The position numbers and the translations under genes are program-made. Below are positions 18,417 to 29,306 of a DNA stretch of 64,000 nucleotides, in pieces; the stretch's first letter is position 1; each line of letters begins with the position of its first letter. The stretch comes from Betaproteobacteria bacterium. Its GTDB lineage: Bacteria; Pseudomonadota; Gammaproteobacteria; Burkholderiales; Casimicrobiaceae. The stretch spans positions 1-64,000 of the forward strand of contig JADJWJ010000012.1 in assembly GCA_016716425.1 (NCBI GenBank). Direction: 5' to 3'. The notes below the pieces were generated by a model. It worked only from the letters and a program-made list of their open reading frames with translations, was not told where the DNA came from and made no database searches.

Positions 18417-19403
18417 TCAGTCGAGATACGCGGCGAGCCACGCGCGCGCCTGCGCGCCCGCGACGTTCCACGCGAGCCCGGCGAGCACCAGCGCGACGCC
18501 GGCGAACTGCACCGGGGCGAGGCCCTCGTCCAGAAACACGGCGCCGCTGACGAGTCCCGAGACGGGGATCAGCAGCGCGAACGGCGCGATGACGGCGGTC
18601 GGGTAGCGGTGCAGCAGCGCGTTCCAGCGCGCGAGGCCGAACAGCGTGGCGAAATAGGCCATGAACAGCACGCACGCCCACGGCACCCACGTCATGTTCA
18701 CCACCGCGTCCCACGCCGCGGGCCCGCCTTCGAAGGCGTACGAGGCGAGCGCCAGCGGCAACGGGGCGGCGAGGCTCGACCACACGACCATGCCGAACAT
18801 GTCGACATCGGCCTTGCCCGCCGACCGCTTTGCGATGACGTTGCCGACCGCCCACGCCAATGCGGCGGCGACCACGAGCAGGAAGCCGACGACCGTCGCC
18901 GTGGCGCCGACCGCGACCTTGTGCCATCCGAGCACGACGATGCCCGCCGTGGCGATGCCGGCGCCGACGAGGCTGTGTCGCGACAGCCGGTCGTGCAGCA
19001 GCCACGCGGCCAGCGCGATCGTGAAGAACACCTGCGTCTGGATCACGAGCGACGAGAGCCCGGCCGGCATGCCGAGCTTCATGCCGAGGAACAGCAGGCC
19101 GAACTGGAACACGCCGATGGCGAAGCCGTAGGCGACGAGCCAATGCCACGCGACGTTCGGGCGCCGCACGAGGAACACGGCGGGGACCGCCGCGCACAGG
19201 AAGCGCAGCGCGGCGAGCGCGAACGGCGGCACGGTCTCGAGCGCCCAGCGCATCGGCACGAACGCGAAGCCCCAGATCACGACGATCGCGAGGACGATGC
19301 CGAGGTCGCGCAGCGAGAGGCGAACGTGGGAGGTCAGGGGCAGCCCGCAGGGTCGTGCGCGAACCGTTACCTTAACCGAACGCGCGCGCGGGTCGTGGAA
19401 CAC
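18417..19403 (-). CDS. EamA/DMT family exporter
   Basis: 328 residues with ten hydrophobic helices in two EamA repeats (e.g. GIVLAIVVIWGFAFVPMRWAL; FALLIPVSGLVSGAVFLDE). It resembles the YdeD/RhaT branch of drug/metabolite transporters, which export amino acids or related metabolites. The only in-frame start upstream of helix 1 is the GTG at 19403. It is divergent from iolC, sharing a 119-base control region with two similar inverted repeats, so co-control with the inositol genes is possible. Confidence 0.88.
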   Translation of the reverse strand: MFHDPRARSVKVTVRARPCGLPLTSHVRLSLRDLGIVLAIVVIWGFAFVPMRWALETVPPFALAALRFLCAAVPAVFLVRRPNVAWHWLVAYGFAIGVFQFGLLFLGMKLGMPAGLSSLVIQTQVFFTIALAAWLLHDRLSRHSLVGAGIATAGIVVLGWHKVAVGATATVVGFLLVVAAALAWAVGNVIAKRSAGKADVDMFGMVVWSSLAAPLPLALASYAFEGGPAAWDAVVNMTWVPWACVLFMAYFATLFGLARWNALLHRYPTAVIAPFALLIPVSGLVSGAVFLDEGLAPVQFAGVALVLAGLAWNVAGAQARAWLAAYLD

Positions 19404-19417
19404 GGCAGAACGTCAGT

Positions 19418-19461
19418 GAAACATATGTTCTGCATTTGCGGGCGTGCGGAACTTGTGTTTC
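19418..19461. promoter_or_regulatory. Paired inverted-repeat sites between EamA gene and iolC
   Basis: Two similar sites stand out: GAAACATATGTTC at 19418-19430 (core AACATATGTT is a perfect palindrome) and GGAACTTGTGTTTC at 19448-19461. A weaker GAGAATTTCCC follows at 19476. Half-sites of GAAC/GTTC type spaced three turns apart suggest a repressor operator for the divergent pair. The regulator is not in the window; the pattern loosely resembles GGAA...TTCC sites reported for RpiR-type IolR. Confidence 0.35.
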
Positions 19462-19522
19462 GTGCAGCGTTGCGCGAGAATTTCCCGTCGGTGCGCCGAT
19501 CGCCGCGCACCTGCCCGCTTCC

Positions 19523-21460
19523 ATGAAGAACACCACGTCTTTCGCCACGGGCCGCCCGCTGGACGTGATCTGCCTCGGCCGCTTCGCGGTCGACTTCTAC
19601 GCGCAGCAAATCGGCGCCCGGCTGGAGGACGTGACGAGCTTCGCCAAGTACTTGGGCGGCTCGTCGGCCAACACGGCCTTCGGCTGCGCGCGGCTGGGGC
19701 TCAAGGCCGGCCTCGTCTCGCGCATCGGCGACGACGCCAACGGCCACTTCCTCGTGGAGACGATCGCACGCGAGGGCTGTGACGTGAGCCACGTCAGCGT
19801 CGACCCCACGCGCCTCACCGGCGCCGTCGTCCTCGGCATCAAGGACAAGGACACGTTCCCGCTCATCTTCATGCGCGAGAACTGCGCCGACATGGCGATC
19901 ACCGAGGACGATGTCGAGGAACGCTACATCGGCAGCGCCCGCGCGCTGCTCATCACCGGCACGCACTTCTCGACCGCGTACATCAACCGCATCAGCAACC
20001 TGGCGCTCGACCGCGCGCGGTGCAACGACGTGCGCACGGTGCTCGACATCGACTACCGGCCGGTGCTGTGGGGGCTCACCAGGCGCGGCGACGGCGAGAC
20101 GCGCTTCATCGCCTCCGACGGCGTCACTGCGCACCTGCAGTCGATCCTGCCGAAGATCGACCTCGCCATTGGCACGATCGAGGAATTCAACATCGCCGGA
20201 GGGTCGACCGACATCATCGCTTCGCTGCGCCGCGTGCGCGAGCTGACCGCCGCGACGCTGGTGGTCAAGCGCGGCCCGATGGGCTGCGCGGTCATCGCCG
20301 GCGCGATCCCCGCGTCGCTCGACGACGCGTTCAACGGCAAGGGCGTCGAAGTCGAGGTGCTCAATGTGCTGGGCGCCGGCGACGCGTTCTCGGCGGGCTT
20401 CCTGTCGGGCTGGGTGCGCGGCGAGGACTACGACCGCTGCACGCGCTACGCGAACGCGTGCGGCGCGCTGGTCGTGTCGCGGCACGGCTGCTCGCCGGCG
20501 ATGCCCACGCGCGCCGAGCTCGACTGGTTCCTCGCGCACGCCGACGCGATCCCGCGGCCCGACCAGGACGCCACGCTGACGCGGCTGCACCGCGTGACGG
20601 CGCCGCGCGCGCCGCACGACGAGGTGCTCGCGTTCGCTTTCGACCACCGCAATCCGTTCTTCGACCTCGCGCAGCGCGCGGGTGCGCCCGAATCGCGGCT
20701 GCCGAAGCTGAAGCGGCTGCTGGTCGAGGCGGTGGCGGAGACCGCGGCAGCGCGCGGACTCGGCGGCAGCACCGGCATTCTCTGCGACGATCGTTATGGG
20801 CAGGACGCGCTCAACGCCGCCACCGGCCGCGGCTGGTGGATCGGGCGACCGGTCGAACTGCCGGGGTCGAACCCGGTGCAGTTCGACCGCGGGCGCTCGA
20901 TCGGCACCACGCTCATCGCGTGGCCCGCCGAGCACATCGCGAAGTGCCTGGTCTATTTCCACCCGGACGACGCGGTCGAGCACCGGCTGGAGCAGGAGGC
21001 GCAGCTCCGCGCGCTGTACGACGCCGTGCAGGTCAGCGGCCACGAACTGCTGCTGGAGATCATCCCACCCGGGCACCTGCCGCGCGCGGACGACACCGTC
21101 TACCGGGCGGTCAAGCGCCTGTACAACCTCGGCATCTGCCCCGAGTGGTGGAAGCTCCAGCCGATGTCGCCGGCGCAGTGGCAGGCGATTGACGCACTGA
21201 TTGCCGAGCGCGACCCGCATTGCCGCGGCGTCTTGCTGCTTGGACTCAACGCAAGCGTTGATGCCCTGGCGGCCGGTTTCCGCGACGCGCGGGCGAGCAC
21301 GACGTGCCGCGGCTTCGCCGTCGGGCGCACGATCTTCGCCGAGCCGTCCGGCGCGTGGCTCGCGGACACGATCGACGACACGGAACTCAAGCGCCGCGTG
21401 CGCGCAACCTACGAGGTGCTGATCGACGCGTGGCGGGCGGCGCGGGGGAAGGGGGCATAG
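19523..21460 (+). CDS. iolC: IolC 5-dehydro-2-deoxygluconokinase fused to DUF2090 aldolase-like domain
   Basis: 645 residues. The N-terminal half (about 1-330) is a PfkB/ribokinase-fold sugar kinase: CLGRFAVDFYAQQIGARLED, YLGGSSANTAFGCARLGLKA and the ATP/catalytic motif LNVLGAGDAFSAGF. It phosphorylates 5-dehydro-2-deoxygluconate. The C-terminal half (about 340-640) is DUF2090 (VLAFAFDHRNPFFDLAQRAG, GRGWWIGRPVELPGSNPVQF), a class-I-aldolase-like domain that replaces IolJ and splits the product to dihydroxyacetone phosphate and malonic semialdehyde. The fusion is common in proteobacteria. First gene of the iol operon; 2 bases to iolD. Confidence 0.95.
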   Translation: MKNTTSFATGRPLDVICLGRFAVDFYAQQIGARLEDVTSFAKYLGGSSANTAFGCARLGLKAGLVSRIGDDANGHFLVETIAREGCDVSHVSVDPTRLTGAVVLGIKDKDTFPLIFMRENCADMAITEDDVEERYIGSARALLITGTHFSTAYINRISNLALDRARCNDVRTVLDIDYRPVLWGLTRRGDGETRFIASDGVTAHLQSILPKIDLAIGTIEEFNIAGGSTDIIASLRRVRELTAATLVVKRGPMGCAVIAGAIPASLDDAFNGKGVEVEVLNVLGAGDAFSAGFLSGWVRGEDYDRCTRYANACGALVVSRHGCSPAMPTRAELDWFLAHADAIPRPDQDATLTRLHRVTAPRAPHDEVLAFAFDHRNPFFDLAQRAGAPESRLPKLKRLLVEAVAETAAARGLGGSTGILCDDRYGQDALNAATGRGWWIGRPVELPGSNPVQFDRGRSIGTTLIAWPAEHIAKCLVYFHPDDAVEHRLEQEAQLRALYDAVQVSGHELLLEIIPPGHLPRADDTVYRAVKRLYNLGICPEWWKLQPMSPAQWQAIDALIAERDPHCRGVLLLGLNASVDALAAGFRDARASTTCRGFAVGRTIFAEPSGAWLADTIDDTELKRRVRATYEVLIDAWRAARGKGA

Positions 21461-21462
21461 CC

Positions 21463-23309
<1,847 letters not shown>

Positions 23310-23313
<4 letters not shown>

Positions 23314-24212
23314 GCGGTCGCCTGGACGTCCGGTTCGGCATCAACCCGATCTCGTGGAGCAACGACGACCTGCCGTCGCTGGGTGGCGAGACGCCGCTCG
23401 AGGTCGCGCTGGCCGAAGGGAAGAAGATCGGCTACGAGGGCTTCGAGCTCGGCAACAAGTTCCCGCGTGAATCGAACGCGCTGCGCGCGGTGCTCGCGCA
23501 GCACGACCTGGCGCTGGTGTCGGGCTGGTACTCCGGCCGCCTCGCGCGGGGCACGGTCGAGGACGAGATCGCGGCGGTCGGCCCGCACCTCGCGCTCCTC
23601 GCCGGCAACGGCGCGCACGTGATGGTCTACGGCGAGGTCGCCGACAGCATCCAGGGCGCGCCGCAGCCGCTGTACAAGCGGCCGCGCTTCTTCACTGCCG
23701 CGCAGTGGGACGCGTACGCGGACCGCCTGACGCGCTTCGCCCGCCACACGCTGGCCCACGGCGTGCGCGTCGCGTACCACCACCACATGGGCGCGTACGT
23801 CGAGACGCCGGACGACGTCGACCAGCTGATGGCGCGCGTCGGCGACGAGGTGGGGCTGCTCTTCGACAGCGGGCACATGACGTTCGCCGGCGGCGACGCG
23901 GTCGCGATGCTGCGCAAGCACGTCGCGCGCGTGTGCCACGTCCACTGCAAGGACGTGCGGCCGGCGGTGGTCCGGATGGCGCGCAACCGCAACTGGAGCT
24001 TCCTCGAATCGGTGATCAACGGCGCGTTCACGGTGCCGGGCGACGGCAGCGTCGACTTCGCGGCGCTCGTCGGCCTGCTCAACGACCACGGCTACCGCGG
24101 GTGGCTCGTCGTCGAGGCGGAACAGGACCCGGTCGTCGCGCCCGCCTGCCTGTACGCCGACAAGGGCTACCGCCACCTGCGCGGGCTCGTCGATGCCGTG
24201 ATGACGAAATGA
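23310..24212 (+). CDS. iolE: IolE inosose dehydratase
   Basis: 300-residue TIM-barrel enzyme (xylose-isomerase-like fold) that dehydrates 2-keto-myo-inositol. It opens with the family block FGINPISWSNDDLPSLGG. Likely metal and substrate residues lie in VAYHHHMGAYVET, LLFDSGHMTFAGGD and CHVHCKDVRPAVV, with VVEAEQDP near the end. ATG overlaps the iolD stop and its own stop overlaps iolB (ATGA both sides). Confidence 0.95.
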
Positions 24213-25003
24213 GTCTGCTGGTGAAAGGCCGCCGCGACGGCCGCGACATCGTCACGGTGACGCCGCAGTCGGCCGGGTGGAAGTACGTCGGCTTCTCTGC
24301 CCACCGGCTCGCGCCCGGGGAATCGCTCGAGTTTCCGACGGAACGCAACGAAGTCTGCGTGGTCGTGCTGCGCGGCGTCGTGACGATCGCCGCACAGGGC
24401 CGCGAGTGGCGGGAGATCGGGCAGCGCGACAGCGTGTTCGACGACGCGGCGCCGTATGCGGCCTACGTGCCCGCGGGCGAGCGGGTGCGGGTGACCGCGC
24501 ACACGAACGCCGAGTTGGGCGTGGCGAGCGCACCCGGCCCGGACACGCTGCCGGCACGGCTGATCGAACCGTCGACGATGAAGGCGTCGGTCCGCGGCGA
24601 AGGCCTCAACACGCGCCACGTCCGCGACATCCTGCCGCAGACGGAGCCGGCGCTGCACCTGCTGGTAGTCGAGGTACGCACGCCGTCCGGGCACTCGTCG
24701 AGCTACCCGCCGCACAAGCACGACACCGACAACCTGCCGGCGGAGAGCGCGCTGGAGGAAACCTATTACCACCGGCTGAATCCGGCGCAGGGCTTCGCGT
24801 TCCAGCGCGTGTACACGGACGACCGCTCGCTCGACGAGTCGCTGGCGGTCGAGGACCACGACGTCGTGCTGGTGCCGCGCGGCTACCATCCGGTCGTCGT
24901 GCCTTACGGCTACGAGTCGTACTACCTCAACGTGATGGCGGGGCCGAAGCGGGAGTGGCACTTCCGCAACGATCCGGCGCACGAGTGGATGCTGAAGCAG
25001 TGA
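24209..25003 (+). CDS. iolB: IolB 5-deoxy-glucuronate isomerase
   Basis: 264-residue bicupin that isomerises 5-deoxyglucuronate to 5-dehydro-2-deoxygluconate. The metal cupin is seen in SSYPPHKHDTDNLPAESALE and ETYYHRLNPAQGFAFQRVY; the C-terminus has VLVPRGYHPVVVPYGYESYY and LNVMAGPKREW, typical of IolB. Overlaps the iolE stop (ATGA). A 97-base gap with a palindromic repeat follows before iolG. Confidence 0.95.
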   Translation: MSLLVKGRRDGRDIVTVTPQSAGWKYVGFSAHRLAPGESLEFPTERNEVCVVVLRGVVTIAAQGREWREIGQRDSVFDDAAPYAAYVPAGERVRVTAHTNAELGVASAPGPDTLPARLIEPSTMKASVRGEGLNTRHVRDILPQTEPALHLLVVEVRTPSGHSSSYPPHKHDTDNLPAESALEETYYHRLNPAQGFAFQRVYTDDRSLDESLAVEDHDVVLVPRGYHPVVVPYGYESYYLNVMAGPKREWHFRNDPAHEWMLKQ

Positions 25004-25018
25004 CGCGAGTGAGCCAAA

Positions 25019-25083
25019 GTCTGACGAAGAGGCGCCGAAACGCAAAAAGATCCGGACGACCCGGCGTTTCTGCGTCTCCCGTG
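25019..25083. repeat. Palindrome-like repeat in iolB-iolG gap
   Basis: Left part gaagaggcgccgaaacgc is mirrored imperfectly by ggcgtttctgcgtctccc. Similar purine-left/pyrimidine-right elements ('...cgcagag... tctgcgtctc...') lie at 61815 and 62704. The relationship is loose. Confidence 0.35.
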
Positions 25084-25100
25084 AAAACTGGAGTTCCGAC

Positions 25101-26090
25101 ATGACGATGCAAGTGGCACTGTTCGGCGCGGGGCGGATCGGGAAGATCCACGCCGGCAACGTCGTCCGGCAGCCGGATGTTGCGCTGCGCTGCGTGATCG
25201 ACGTGGACGCGGCGGCCGCGCAGGCGCTGGCGGCGCAGCACGGCGCGCACGTCGCGACTGCCGACGCGGCGTTCGCCGACAAGGCAATCGGCGCCGTCGT
25301 GATCGGATCGTCGACCGACACGCACGCGGACCTGATGGAGCGCGCGGCGCGGGCGGGCAAGGCGATCTTCTGCGAAAAGCCGGTCGACCTCGACGCCGGC
25401 CGGGCGCGCGCGTGCGCGGACGTGGTCCAGCGCGCTGGCGTCGTGTGCATGATCGGCTTCCAGCGCCGCTTCGACCCGACCTTCGCCGCGCTGAAGGACC
25501 GGCTGGTGGCCGGCGAGATCGGCGATCCCGAGATGCTCGTCGTCACGAGCCGCGACCCGGGCGCGCCCCCGGTCGAGTACCTGAAGCGCTCGGGCGGCAT
25601 CTTCCGGGACATGCTGATCCACGACTTCGACGTCTTCCGCTGGATCCTCGACGACGACGCGGCTACCGTGTACGCGACGGGCAGCGTGCTGACCGATCCC
25701 GCCGTGGGCACCGTCGGCGACGTCGACTCGACGGCGGTCGCGATCCGCACGAAGAAGGGCCGCCTCGCGCTCATCAACACGACGCGCCGGGCGGCGTACG
25801 GCTACGATCAGCGCTTCGAGGTGCTGGGCAGCAAAGGCATGCTGCAGGCGGGCAACCACAAGCCGACCGAGGTCACGGCGGCGACGGCGGCAAGCGTCAG
25901 CCAGGACAAGCCCGAGCACTTCTTCCTCGAGCGCTACCGGGCCGCCTACGCCATCGAGATGGCGCACTTCTTCGACGCCGTTGCGCACGGCAAGCCGGTG
26001 CGCACGACGATCGCCGATGGCGTTGCGGCGCTGGAGCTCGCGGATGCCGCGACGACCTCGTGGCGCGAGAAGCGCATCGTCGAGCTCTAG
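25101..26090 (+). CDS. iolG: IolG inositol 2-dehydrogenase (Gfo/Idh/MocA)
   Basis: 329 residues. Rossmann motif ALFGAGRIGKIHAGN at the start, the family EKP motif in IFCEKPVDLDAG (Lys is catalytic), and FQRRFDPTFAALKDRL, GGIFRDMLIHDFDVFRW with the catalytic-type Asp/His pair. It oxidises myo-inositol to 2-keto-myo-inositol with NAD+, the first step of the pathway. The ATG at 25101 follows a ggag ribosome site. Same strand as iolCDEB. Confidence 0.93.
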   Translation: MTMQVALFGAGRIGKIHAGNVVRQPDVALRCVIDVDAAAAQALAAQHGAHVATADAAFADKAIGAVVIGSSTDTHADLMERAARAGKAIFCEKPVDLDAGRARACADVVQRAGVVCMIGFQRRFDPTFAALKDRLVAGEIGDPEMLVVTSRDPGAPPVEYLKRSGGIFRDMLIHDFDVFRWILDDDAATVYATGSVLTDPAVGTVGDVDSTAVAIRTKKGRLALINTTRRAAYGYDQRFEVLGSKGMLQAGNHKPTEVTAATAASVSQDKPEHFFLERYRAAYAIEMAHFFDAVAHGKPVRTTIADGVAALELADAATTSWREKRIVEL

Positions 26091-26201
26091 CGTGCCTGAC
26101 GGACGCCTCGTCACCCTGCCCTTTCCCCCGCCATGCGGGGGGAGGGAGCCGTGGCGCGGAGCGCGGCGTGCCGATTCGGCATCGTCGTTGCCCATGGACC
26201 T

Positions 26202-26236
26202 CCCTCTCCCGCTTGCGGGAGAGGGTTGGGGTGAGG
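26202..26236. repeat. Dispersed palindromic repeat, family R1 (copy 6)
   Basis: CCCTCTCCCGC/GCGGGAGAGGG stem and TTGGGGTGAGG tail, in the 206-base gap between iolG and the second dehydrogenase gene. The rest of the gap also carries short G/C-run hairpins (cccccgcc/ggggggagg) but no gene. Confidence 0.85.
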
Positions 26237-26296
26237 GTGACGTCGTGAGGCTGCCGACAACCTCCCTCTTGGGGGGGAAGCCACTCTGCCGAGAGC

Positions 26297-27330
26297 ATGA
26301 ACATGTCGACACCCTCTCCCGTCCGCATCGGCATCGTCGGCGTCGGCCGCATGGGCCGCCGCCACGCCGAGAACCTCGCGCGCCGCGTGCCCGGCGCTAC
26401 GCTCGTGGCCGCCTGCAGCCCCATCGGCGAGGAGCTCGACTGGGCGCGCGACACGCTCGGCGTGGAAAGTCTGCACAAGGACTACGACGCGCTGCTGCGC
26501 GCGCCCGGCGTCGACGCCGTGTTCCTGGTCACGCCGAACACGCTGCACCCCGCGCAGATCATCGCCGCGCTGAAGGCGGGCAAGCACGTGTTCTGCGAGA
26601 AGCCGCTGTCGCTGGTGCTCGACGAGTGCCTGGCCGTCGAGGCCGAGGCGGCCCGACATCCGCACCTCAAGGTGATGATCGGCTTCGTGCGCCGGTTCGA
26701 CGCAAGCTACCAGGACGCGCACCGGCAGATCGAGAAGGGTGCGATCGGCCGGCCGTTCATGGTTCGCTCGGAGACGTGCGACCAGAACGACCCGACCGGC
26801 TTCTTCGTGCGCTTCGCGCCGACGTCCGGCGGCATCTTCGTCGACATGAGCGTCCACGACATCGACCTCGCGCGCTGGCTGCTGGGATCGCCGAAGCCGC
26901 TGCGGGCGTTCTCGGTCGGCACCATCGCCATGCACGAGGGCCTGGCCGCGTGCGGCGACGTCGACAACGGGGTCGCGATCTGCGAGTTCGCCGACGGCCG
27001 CGTGGCGTGCTTCTACGCATCGCGGACGATGGCGCATGGCCACGAGACGGCCACCGAAGTCGTCGGAACGGACGGGCGGCTCGTGATCGGCCGCGACGGC
27101 CGGCTGACCAGGTGGAGATCGCCGACGCGCACGGCATCCGCACGCTGACCACGCCCACGTTCTACGAACGCTTCGCCGACGCGTTCCTGCGCGAGGAGAT
27201 GCACTTCGTCGACTGCGTGCGCTTCGACCGGACGCCGGCACTGACGCTGCACGACGCGTCGGAAGCCACGCGCATCGGCATCGCGCTGCGCACGTCGCTA
27301 TCCGAGCGGCGCGTGGTGGACCTCGGTTGA
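26297..27330 (+). CDS. Second Gfo/Idh/MocA dehydrogenase (inositol/scyllo-inositol type), frameshifted
   Basis: Rossmann motif IGIVGVGRMGRRHAENLA, EKP motif in HVFCEKPLSLVLDE, and VRRFDASYQDAHRQIEKG, GGIFVDMSVHDIDLARW with the His/Asp pair. About 344 residues when a missing base at about 27108 is allowed: the first frame reads VIGRDGRLT|RWRS, the other continues QVEIADAHGIRTLTTPTFYE and ends LSERRVVDLG. Its position with iolG suggests a second inositol stereoisomer dehydrogenase (IolX/IolW-like), but substrate is not fixed by sequence. One-base loss is probably an assembly error. Confidence 0.82.
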
Positions 27331-27368
27331 CCGTTCCGGCACACGAATGACAGCCTACCGCTCACACT

Positions 27369-27442
27369 GTCATTCCCGCGCAGGCGGGAATCCAGTGGCG
27401 TTGCTGCCGACGACGCTGGGTCCCCGCCTGCGCGGGGACGAC
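27369..27442. repeat. Dispersed palindromic repeat, family R3 (copy 1)
   Basis: Two nested hairpins: TTCCCGCGCAGGCGGGAA and TCCCCGCCTGCGCGGGGA, with outer GTCATTC...GACGAC ends. Other copies at 39156 (inside icmF) and 63736. Lies between the second dehydrogenase gene and the first phosphatase gene. Confidence 0.85.
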
Positions 27443-27486
27443 GGGGGTGGCGTTTTGCTCATTGGCCACCCGTCGGAGTTTCGATA

Positions 27487-28251
27487 GTGGACCGCTACGA
27501 CCTCGCCCGGGCGGTCGCGCGCGATGCGGGCAAGCTCGCCCACCGCGCGTTCGGCACGTCGGCGACGAAGATGAAGGGCCGCCACGACGTCGTGACGGAG
27601 ATGGACCGGGAAGTCGAGCGCTTCATCCGGGCCGCGATCTGCGCACGGTACCCGGGCGACGCGATCATCGGCGAGGAGGAGGGCGGCGGCGCCGGCGACC
27701 GGCTGTGGCTGATCGACCCGATCGACGGCACCGCCAACTACGCGCGCGGGCTGCCCCGCTACTGCGTGTCCGTCGGCTACCTCGAGCGCGGCGTGCCGCT
27801 GGTGGGCGCCATCTACGACCCGTCGCACGACTGGCTGTACGCGGCGGCGCGCGGCGAGGGCGCCTGGCGCGACGGCGAGCGCCTGTCGGTCAGCCCGTCG
27901 GCCGAGATCGACGCGGCGGTCGTCGAGTGCGGCTGGTCGACCCGGCGGCCGACGGCGGCCTATGTCGACCTGCTGGCGCGGGTGATGGAGGCCGGCGCCG
28001 CGATCCGCCGGGCGGGGTCGGGCGCGCTCGGGCTGGCCGACGTCGCGGCCGGCAAGGTCGAGGCCTACGTCGAGTTGCACATCAACGCGTGGGACTGCGC
28101 GGCCGGCATCGTCCTCGTCCGCGAGGCCGGGGGATTCACCAACGATTTCTTCGCGGGCGACGGCCTTCGGGCCGGCAATCCGCTGCTCGCGACCAACGCG
28201 GCGCTTTGCGCTAAGCTAGCCGCCGTTTCCGGCATTCCCATCACAAGTTGA
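27487..28251 (+). CDS. Inositol monophosphatase family protein 1
   Basis: 254 residues from a GTG start. The Mg-binding motifs are present: GEEEGGG (about 60-66), DPIDGTANYARG (about 78-89) and WDCAAG (about 200). The fold removes phosphate from inositol, histidinol or related sugar monophosphates. No other in-frame start fits the conserved N-terminus (DRYDLARAVARDAGKLAHRA). It sits directly upstream of an ABC transporter operon, 17 bases before its binding protein; a related enzyme ends the operon. Confidence 0.9.
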   Translation: MDRYDLARAVARDAGKLAHRAFGTSATKMKGRHDVVTEMDREVERFIRAAICARYPGDAIIGEEEGGGAGDRLWLIDPIDGTANYARGLPRYCVSVGYLERGVPLVGAIYDPSHDWLYAAARGEGAWRDGERLSVSPSAEIDAAVVECGWSTRRPTAAYVDLLARVMEAGAAIRRAGSGALGLADVAAGKVEAYVELHINAWDCAAGIVLVREAGGFTNDFFAGDGLRAGNPLLATNAALCAKLAAVSGIPITS

Positions 28252-28268
28252 CACACCCAGGAGGAATC

Positions 28269-29300
28269 ATGCGCAGGCTTTCGTGGCTTCGTGGTCTGAT
28301 GCCGGCGCTCGCGCTGGCGGCGCCGCTGTCGGCGGCGGCACAGGGCGAGCTCGTGCTGTACTGCACGGTGCAGGAGGAGTGGTGCCGGCCGATGGTCGCC
28401 GCGTTCGAGAAGGCGACCGGCATCAAGGTGCTGATGACGCGCAAGAGCTCGGGCGAGTTCTACGCGCAGATCAAGGCCGAGGCGGCGAACCCGCGCGGCG
28501 ACATCTGGTGGGGCGGCACCGGCGACCCGCACCTGCAGGCGGCCGAGGAAGGCCTCACCGAAGCGTACAAGTCGCCGAAGATGGGCGAGTTGAACGACTG
28601 GGCGGTCCGCCAGTGGGAGCAGTCGAAGGGGCGCACGGTCGGCGTCTACGCGGGTGCGCTGGGCTACAGCTACAACAAGGACCAGTTGGCGAAGAAGAAC
28701 ATCCTCGCGCCCAAGTGCTGGTCCGACCTGACCAAGCCGGCGTTCAAGGACGAAATCCAGGTCGCGAACCCGAACTCGTCGGGCACGTCGTACACGATGC
28801 TCGCCACGCTCGTGCAGCTGATGGGCGAGGACAAGGCCTTCGAGTACCTCAAGTCGCTGCACAAGAACATCAACCAGTACACGAAGTCGGGTGCGGCGCC
28901 CGCGCGCGCGGCGGCTACCGGCGAGAGCCTCGTCGGCATCACGTTCCAGCACGACGCCGTCGTGCAGGCGGTGGGCGGCGCGCCGGTCGCGATCGTGTCG
29001 CCGTGCGAAGGCACCGGCTACGAGATCGGCAGCATGAGCATCATCAAGGGCGCCAAGAACATGGAGAACGCGAAGAAGTGGTACGACTGGGCGCTCTCGG
29101 TCGACGCGCAGGGCATCGGGCCGAACGCCAAGGTGAGCTACCAGGTGCCGTCGAACAAGGGCGCGGCCACGCCGCCGCAGGCGCCCAGACTCGCCGACAT
29201 CAAGCTCATCAACTACGACTTCGCGAAGTACGGCTCGTCGGCCGAGCGCACCCGCCTGCTGACGAAGTGGGACAAGGAAGTCTCCACGCTGCCCAAGTAG
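28269..29300 (+). CDS. Periplasmic substrate-binding protein, AfuA/FbpA class
   Basis: 343 residues. Excellent ribosome site (cccaggaggaatc) before the ATG. Sec signal RRLSWLRGLMPALALAAPLSAAA, mature start QGELVLYCTVQEEW. Type II binding-protein fold with GVYAGALGYSYNKDQLAKK, NPNSSGTSYTMLATLVQLMG and PVAIVSPCEGTGYEIG. The family includes ferric-iron FbpA, phosphonate binders and the sugar-phosphate binder AfuA. The clustered tyrosines of FbpA iron sites are not evident, which favours an organic phosphate ligand. First gene of SBP-permease-ATPase-phosphatase. Confidence 0.85.
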   Translation: MRRLSWLRGLMPALALAAPLSAAAQGELVLYCTVQEEWCRPMVAAFEKATGIKVLMTRKSSGEFYAQIKAEAANPRGDIWWGGTGDPHLQAAEEGLTEAYKSPKMGELNDWAVRQWEQSKGRTVGVYAGALGYSYNKDQLAKKNILAPKCWSDLTKPAFKDEIQVANPNSSGTSYTMLATLVQLMGEDKAFEYLKSLHKNINQYTKSGAAPARAAATGESLVGITFQHDAVVQAVGGAPVAIVSPCEGTGYEIGSMSIIKGAKNMENAKKWYDWALSVDAQGIGPNAKVSYQVPSNKGAATPPQAPRLADIKLINYDFAKYGSSAERTRLLTKWDKEVSTLPK

Positions 29301-29306
29301 CCCTTC

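Noticed and set aside
19523..21460. IolC-DUF2090 joined by an assembly error
   Set aside because: The same fusion is a known arrangement in proteobacteria and the linker is clean.
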